Shown: piece after piece, positions 58,928 through 64,000 of the stretch
How the letters are laid out: every line of letters begins with the position of its first letter
Position numbering within the stretch: position 1 is the first letter of the stretch
Source of the DNA: Panonychus citri
Taxonomy: Eukaryota; Arthropoda; Arachnida; Trombidiformes; Tetranychidae
Direction of reading: 5' to 3'
NCBI RefSeq assembly: GCF_014898815.1
Contig: NW_026515549.1
Span: 744,001-808,000 of the forward strand
DNA length: 64,000 nucleotides
The notes under the pieces: generated by a model
Seen by the model: the letters and a program-made list of their open reading frames with translations, nothing else
The model's database searches: none
Told to the model about the DNA's origin: nothing
Made by a program: the position numbers and the translations under genes

Positions 58928-60185
58928 AAATCTTATTCAATAAAATTTAAATTATCTGTTTACTTATTTAGATTTTGATACTTAATAACTATTGTAACAA
59001 ATATCTAAGTTTCATTAGTTGTCAAACTTTTCTGGTTCAATATTTTACGATTAAAAGATGAGACTTTACTCACTCTTTACCAAAGTTGATGCTCTTAGTC
59101 AAGGGCGTTAATTAGCACGAAGTAATCTAATTGTTTGAAACTTTTCCAATTTGTTTTTCCCATTTACATGTTGACTATTTTTATTATTGTTTAGATAATC
59201 GCAAGGGTAGATTACTTTTAATTGATCAGAATTTATCTGATTTCGCCACCGGTTTTAGGTCCTAATGTCCCAAAACGGTTAATGATCGTAATATCAAATT
59301 AGAATAACATGTCTTTATTGAAAACCAGAAAAACTAATTAATAGACCAATTTAAACGATAAGAAGATCTTTGTGAAAATTAGCGCTTATCAATAACATTT
59401 AATGATCTTGATCAGACAATCGTTAAGATTAATTTATCAATACAGCCCATTCGCTCAGTTTAGGAATCTTCTTTTGGGTCTAATTCTCTTGAGAGTTGAG
59501 ATAAATTTATGAAATTTGTATATTTATTTTCGGTAATATGGCCTATTCATATGCCAAATATAAAATTCTCAGCACTAAAGGCCATTTGATTATTAAATTT
59601 CAATGGACTCTATTAATGAATTAACCTTAACGATTGTTTGATAAAAAGTTGATGTTTAAAAATTAGAAATTAATTAGTAATAATCGTGCGAAATAATGAA
59701 ATTTAAATCTATTCAGGTTCTTAAGATTCATAAATATCTTGTGATGTTCTAGTGTATCTCTCGTTAATTATCACAATAATTGCACCAGATAAATCATTTT
59801 ACTTATTGATTGTGTTTAATTGTTTTAATTGATAAAAAGATGATTACAAAAGGATTGAGTGGTGTGAACTTAATCAACGATAATTATCAACCGTGTGAAC
59901 ATTTAATCACCGATTCAACGTACAGGGTGCTAAGGAAAGTACTCAACTAGATATTTTGTTGTTTTTCTCTGATTAGAAAGGTAATAGTTTTGTTCTGCGT
60001 GTTGATTAATCGACACTCTGTGTAGTTAACACAATTTAATTACTATCCACCCATTCCTTTCATCGATCGATACAATTTTAGTATTCGAACAACGCCAAAA
60101 CAGTTTGGATTACAATAAGTTGGTTCATTTGTATTATAAATCGTTTGTGCCGAAATAAACTTCTGCGAATCTAATTGAAAGTACC
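58928..60185. other. Spacer between DM9 copies A and B
   Basis: The first 400 bases match the flank after copy C (62,265-62,670). The last 560 bases match the promoter side of copy A. Nothing coding is seen. Confidence 0.7.
59920..60025. repeat. Promoter-embedded inverted-repeat element, DM9 copy B
   Basis: Starts gtacagggtgctaagg and ends cactctgtgtag; a more decayed right end than in copies A and C. Confidence 0.5.
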
Positions 60186-60890
60186 ATGGATCGAATCAGT
60201 AGTTTATGTTCACGATTAACGAAAACTCATTTCATAGGAATTGGAGTAACTCTTTTACTAGCAACTGCGATTTGTGTCGGAGTTTTAGTGACTCGTCGTA
60301 GTGATTCATCTTCAACACTTTCACCGTCATTTCAACACTTTAAAGGTGAGTTGACAATTTTTTTTTATTTTCGATTTGATTAAGTGTAACTCGATAATTT
60401 TACAGAAAAATTGGCGAAAATCGATCATGCGGTTCAATGGGTAAAATATAACAGCGACAATGTATCTTTGACCAATGCTTTTGACGGCGGTAAAGATGGT
60501 GACCAAACTTTAATTTACGCTTGCAGAGCTAATGATCCATATATCAGTGATCTTCTACCGGGCACTTATTATCCAAAGACCAAGACGTGCAAATTTACGT
60601 ATGGAGGAAAATCTATAGAGAGAGATGAATTCGAATTATTAACTACAAAAGATTCGAGTGCGTTAATTTGGTTGGAAAATTCAAACGGTGAAGTTCATAA
60701 TGGTGCCATTACTGCGGGTCTAACCGGTGCTAAAGACGAGCTTTACGTCGCTCGTGCTGACATTAATGGTTTTTACTATTCAATTGGAAAAATTCACGAT
60801 ATATATAAATTAGCATATGTACCAGATGGAAAGGTCGAATATTCTAGTCGCGATTATGATGTCTTGTGTCTTAAGGATTTCGCTCTTTGA
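60186..60890 (+). CDS. Membrane-anchored DM9-domain protein, copy B
   Basis: Two exons, 60186-60345 and 60406-60890, phase 1, 214 aa. Exon 1 and the 60-base intron are nearly identical to copies A and C. Exon 2 keeps the two DM9 repeats but is the most diverged of the three: the loop after the first strand reads GGKDGDQTLIYACRANDPYISDLLPG, a different length and charge from A and C, and the second repeat has GAKDELYVARADINGF. Predicted type II membrane protein. Its 3' flank is interrupted by a MITE at 60,950. Confidence 0.88.
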
Positions 60891-60949
60891 GAATCTTATT
60901 TGATAAAATGTAAATGATTTGTTTACTTATTTAGATTTTGATACATATG

Positions 60950-61083
60950 TACAGGGTGATAAGAAAGTTCGTTTGAAAGATTCTGGTGCTGAAATGCGTT
61001 CAACGAATCAAAAATCGAAATTCGACTAAACGTACATCTAATACCCTTGTACACTTTCACACGAGCTTTCTTACCACCGTGTA
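60950..61083. mobile_element. 134-bp MITE with mariner-like ends
   Basis: Inverted ends tacagggtgataagaaagt and (reverse complement of right end) tacacggtggtaagaaagc, flanked by TA. Sister copies A and C lack it at the same place (gatacttaataactattg), giving an empty-site comparison. No coding capacity. Confidence 0.75.
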
Positions 61084-61266
61084 TCGATATCATTACTATT
61101 GTAACAAGTATCTAAGCTTCATGAGCGGCACATTCGCTTTCAATATTTTACGATTAAAAGATTCATTGTTTTAATTGATAAAAAGGTCGATTAGAAATTA
61201 ATTGCTGGATTTAGACTCAATCAAAAAAATTATCAACCGTGTGAAAATTTAATCATCCATTTATCT

Positions 61267-61400
61267 TACAGGGTGTTAGGGAAAACACTCGCTTAGGATT
61301 TTGTTGTTTTTCTCTGCGCACTAGTTTGAATACTTTTTAATTGTTTGATTACAGAAGAGATAGTTTTGTCTCTGTGTGTCTATTGATCAACACTCTGTAC
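61267..61400. repeat. Promoter-embedded inverted-repeat element, DM9 copy C
   Basis: Begins tacagggtgttagg, ends cactctgtac; about 134 bp, 160 bases before the start codon. Confidence 0.55.
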
Positions 61401-61559
61401 AATTAACCAAATTTAATTACTCTCCACCAGTTCTTTTCATCAGTCACTACAATTTGATTGATCTTTGTTTGTTTAGTATTCGAGTGACACCAAAACCGTT
61501 TGGGTTACAATAAGCTCGCTCATTGTAAATTGTTCGAAACGAAACTAATTGAAAGTATC

Positions 61560-62264
61560 ATGGATCGAATCAGTAGTTTATGTTCACGATTAACAAAAAC
61601 TCATTTCATAGGAATTGGAGTAACTCTTTTATTAGCAACTGCGATTTGTGTCGGAGTTTTAGTGACTCGTCGTAGTGGTTCATCTTCAACTCTTTCGCCG
61701 TCATTTCAACACTTTAAAGGTGAGTTGACATTTTTTTATTTTCGATTTGATTAAGTGTAACTCGATAATTTTACAGAAAAATTGGCGAAAATCGATCATG
61801 CGGTTCAATGGGTAAAATATAATAGCGACAATGTATCTTTGACCAATGCTTTTGACGGCGGTAATGATGAAGATTCATCTTTAATTTACGCTTGCAGAGC
61901 TACTCATAACGGTTATATCAGTGAAGTTATACCAGGTACTTACTATCCTAAGACCAAGAAGTGCAAATTCACTTATGGAGGAGAATCTATTGAAAAAGAT
62001 GAATTTGAACTATTAACAACCAAAGATTCGGGTGCATTGATTTGGTTGGAAAATTCAAACGGAAAAGTTTATAATGGTGCGATTACTGCGGGTCTAGCTA
62101 ATTCTAAAGACGAGCTAAAGGTCGCTCGTGTTGACATTTACGGTTTTTACTATTCGATTGGAAAAATTCATGATATATATAAATTAGCATACGTACCAGA
62201 CGGAAAGACCGAATATCCTAGTCACGATTATGATGTTTTGTGTCTCAAGGATTTCGCTCTTTGA
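61560..62264 (+). CDS. Membrane-anchored DM9-domain protein, copy C
   Basis: Two exons, 61560-61719 and 61777-62264, phase 1, 215 aa. The closest relative is copy A, sharing upstream sequence from before 61,380 and the 3' flank to about 62,670, although exon 1 (MDRISSLCSRL) reads more like copy B. Two DM9 repeats are complete. AATAAA at 62,276-62,281. Mixed similarity suggests exchange between copies. Confidence 0.88.
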
Positions 62265-62906
62265 AAATCTTATTCAATAAAATTTAAATTATGTTTACTT
62301 ATTTAGATTTTGATACTTAATAACTATTGTAACAAATATCTAAGTTTCATTAGTTGTCAAACTTTTCTGGTTCAATATTTTACGATTAAAAGATGAGACT
62401 TTACTCTTTACCAAAGTTGATGCTCTTAGTCAAGGGCGTTAATTAGCACGAAGTAATCTAATTGTTTGAAACTTTTCCAATTCATTTTTCCCATTTACAT
62501 GTTGACTATTTTTATTATTATTAAGATAATTACAAGGGTAGATTACGTTTAATCGATAAGAATTTATCTGATTTCGCCACCGGTTTTAGGTCCTAATGTC
62601 CCAAAACGGTTACTGATCGTGATATCAAACTAAAATAACATGTCGTTATCGGGAACCAGAAAAACTAATCAATAAAGATATTTATCGAAATTTCTCAACG
62701 ATCTAATTTCTAATGTTGATTCAAAACAATTAAAATCATGGATAAGAATATTAATCAAAGAGGTTTTTTTTACTTGATAAAGGTATTTAACTGATTACTA
62801 CTTAGTGTAACGGTAGCATTTTAATACTTTACTTAATTGACTAATTAACCCATTTCTTACAAAGCTTAAATTGTGTTGAGTATTTATTTCATATTCATTG
62901 ACAAAA
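62265..62906. other. Spacer between DM9 copies C and D
   Basis: Shares about 400 bases with the flank of copy A, then diverges. The inverted-repeat promoter element is not seen before copy D. Confidence 0.7.
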
Positions 62907-63636
62907 ATGGTTCTTATTGATTTATCGAGAAAAGCGATTATGTTGATCGCTGCATCGTTATTAGTTGGACTGGTCATCTGTATCTCTATTTTGGTTCCTC
63001 ATCTGCAACAATCACCATCAACACCAACGATTTCAGTCGTACAAAAAGGTTCGTAATCTCGTTTAGTCTCTCGTGAAAATCAACATTGAAAAGAAACTTG
63101 AGCCAAAATTAGATTTTAATTATAATTTGCTCTCTTCGTTTTTAGAAGTACTTTCGAATTTTTTTGTTCCAAGATGGACTCGTTATACTTCGTCCTTTTC
63201 GATCGAAAACGCTTTCGTTGCTGATATTGACGCAAACCATCAGCCGATTTATATTTGTCGAGCTGTGTATTCTTCTTATGTGTTCGACGAAGATATTGAC
63301 CTAATTCCAGGACTTTTTGATCCAAAGAAAGGCGTTTGTATCATTTCTTATGGTTATTCTGCTTACGAATACAAAGAGTTCCAAGTGCTGACTACTGAAG
63401 ACCAGTCATCTTTGATTTGGGTGGAAACATCTCATGGAATAGCACCAGAAGGAGTGGTCATTGGAGGTCAAACAACTAAAGAAGATGAACTACCAATAGC
63501 TAAATTTGAAAAAGAAGGTCAAATACTGATTGGTAGCGTTCATGATCGATATGGTTTAGCTTTCGCTGCTTTCGAAGGAACAGAAACTGAAAGTTCTTAT
63601 TACCATGTACTTTGCATGGAAGAGATTACGATATAA
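62907..63636 (+). CDS. Membrane-anchored DM9-domain protein, diverged copy D
   Basis: Two exons, 62907-63048 and 63146-63636, phase 1, 210 aa. Same plan as copies A-C with little sequence identity: short basic N terminus (MVLIDLSRKA), membrane span (IMLIAASLLVGLVICISILV), phase-1 intron, two DM9 repeats (PIYICRAVYSSYV...PGLFDPKKGVCIISYGYSAYEYKEFQVLT; then GVVIGG...ELPIAKFEKEGQILIGSVHDRYGLAF...YHVLC). The donor is gttcgt rather than gtgag. Shared intron phase and order indicate common descent. Confidence 0.85.
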
Positions 63637-63917
63637 AAATTTCATTTTAATTCTTCTGTTTTTCAGTCAAGAATTAGAGATTTTCTATTGTATATTTATT
63701 ACATGTAATATCTTTTACCATTGAGTTGATTAAAGTTTTTCTAATGGGTTGATAACTTTAATCTTGCTAGAAATCACATTGTCTTGTTGATTGAGGTGTT
63801 TCTTTATCCAATTGATCGTTAATTGCTACTGTTTTACTCGAGAATAGAATATTTTCATTCCTGTTGATGTGAGAATCAACTTAATTGTCCATTTTACATA
63901 TTCCATCAGTGATTAAC

Positions 63918-64000
63918 ATGATAGATTTAAGAAAATTGTCTAAAAAGACTATCGGAATCGGTGTTTTTTCTTTAGTTGGATTATCACTTTCTCTTTGCAT
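63918..64000 (+). CDS. Start of a fifth DM9-type gene, cut by window end
   Basis: An ATG at 63,918 opens a frame (MIDLRKLSKKTIGIG, then a hydrophobic stretch) that runs off the edge. The short basic start plus membrane span matches exon 1 of copies A-D, so the array probably continues. Only about 27 codons are visible. Confidence 0.6.
   Translation, partial: MIDLRKLSKKTIGIGVFSLVGLSLSLC

Larger units (their letters stand above)
60891..61559. other. Spacer between DM9 copies B and C
   Basis: Apart from the MITE (60,950-61,083), it holds sequence shared with the other upstream regions, including the inverted-repeat element at 61,267-61,400. Confidence 0.7.

Noticed and set aside
1..64000. tRNA, rRNA, CRISPR array, prophage or bacterial operon
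   Set aside because: Looked for B-box-like GGTTCRA words, rRNA-like stretches and regularly spaced repeats; none convincing, and the genes are spliced.

Overview
This 64 kb window is AT-rich animal nuclear DNA. Its genes are split by short GT-AG introns and lie on both strands, and there are no operons, ribosome binding sites, tRNAs, rRNAs or CRISPR arrays. The gene set points to an arthropod: a Cys-loop anion-channel subunit, an AA15 chitin/cellulose LPMO, an ABCG half-transporter, DM9-domain proteins, a microsomal triglyceride transfer protein and a CAT-type transporter. Compact gene structure and the LPMO/ABCG/DM9 content suggest a mite, possibly a spider mite. That species-level guess is inference.

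Layout. 0.6-2.9 kb: seven-exon ligand-gated anion-channel subunit (+). 5.9-7.1 and 16.5-17.8 kb: two paralogous intronless-CDS zinc-finger genes, each with C2H2-like, nuclear-receptor-like C4 and CXXC modules, inside a patchy segmental duplication that continues to 11.25 and 19.98 kb. Between them is a secreted Gly/Met-rich protein (12.9-13.9 kb). 20.0-22.2 kb: a compact housekeeping cluster with a possible mitochondrial ribosomal protein (-), FAU/RpS30 (+) and a Tctex-type dynein light chain (-). 23.2-25.0 kb: SH3BP5-like Rab11 GEF (+). 27.0-29.0 kb: AA15 LPMO (+). 29.6-32.9 kb: ten-exon ABCG transporter (-), bracketed by direct repeats of the LPMO tail. 36.2-37.0 kb: a small single-pass Cys-rich membrane protein (+). 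39.8-41.0 kb: Galpha12/13-type protein (-) with a late frameshift. 42.7-45.7 kb: microsomal triglyceride transfer protein large subunit (-), head-to-head with an ELOVL fatty-acid elongase (47.6-48.4 kb, +, frameshifted). 48.9-52.6 kb: cationic amino-acid transporter (-, frameshift in last exon). 55.1-56.9 kb: GNL1-type circularly permuted GTPase (-). 58.2-64.0 kb: tandem array of at least five membrane-anchored DM9 proteins (+), the last cut by the window edge.

The most interesting signals are these. (1) The zinc-finger pair shows blocks of near-identity alternating with diverged blocks, suggesting gene conversion. (2) The DM9 array has conserved anchors, variable ectodomains, promoter-embedded inverted-repeat elements and a MITE with a recognisable empty site in sister copies. 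(3) Direct repeats flank a complete ABCG gene. (4) A perfect 16-bp hairpin lies inside a coding exon. (5) Three single-base frameshifts occur in adjacent genes at 39.9, 47.8 and 49.2 kb and may be consensus errors rather than pseudogenes. (6) A cluster of ATCGAT/TATCGATA motifs lies upstream of the 36.2 kb gene.

Exon boundaries were assigned by eye from GT/AG sites, reading-frame phase and family conservation; no transcript evidence was available.
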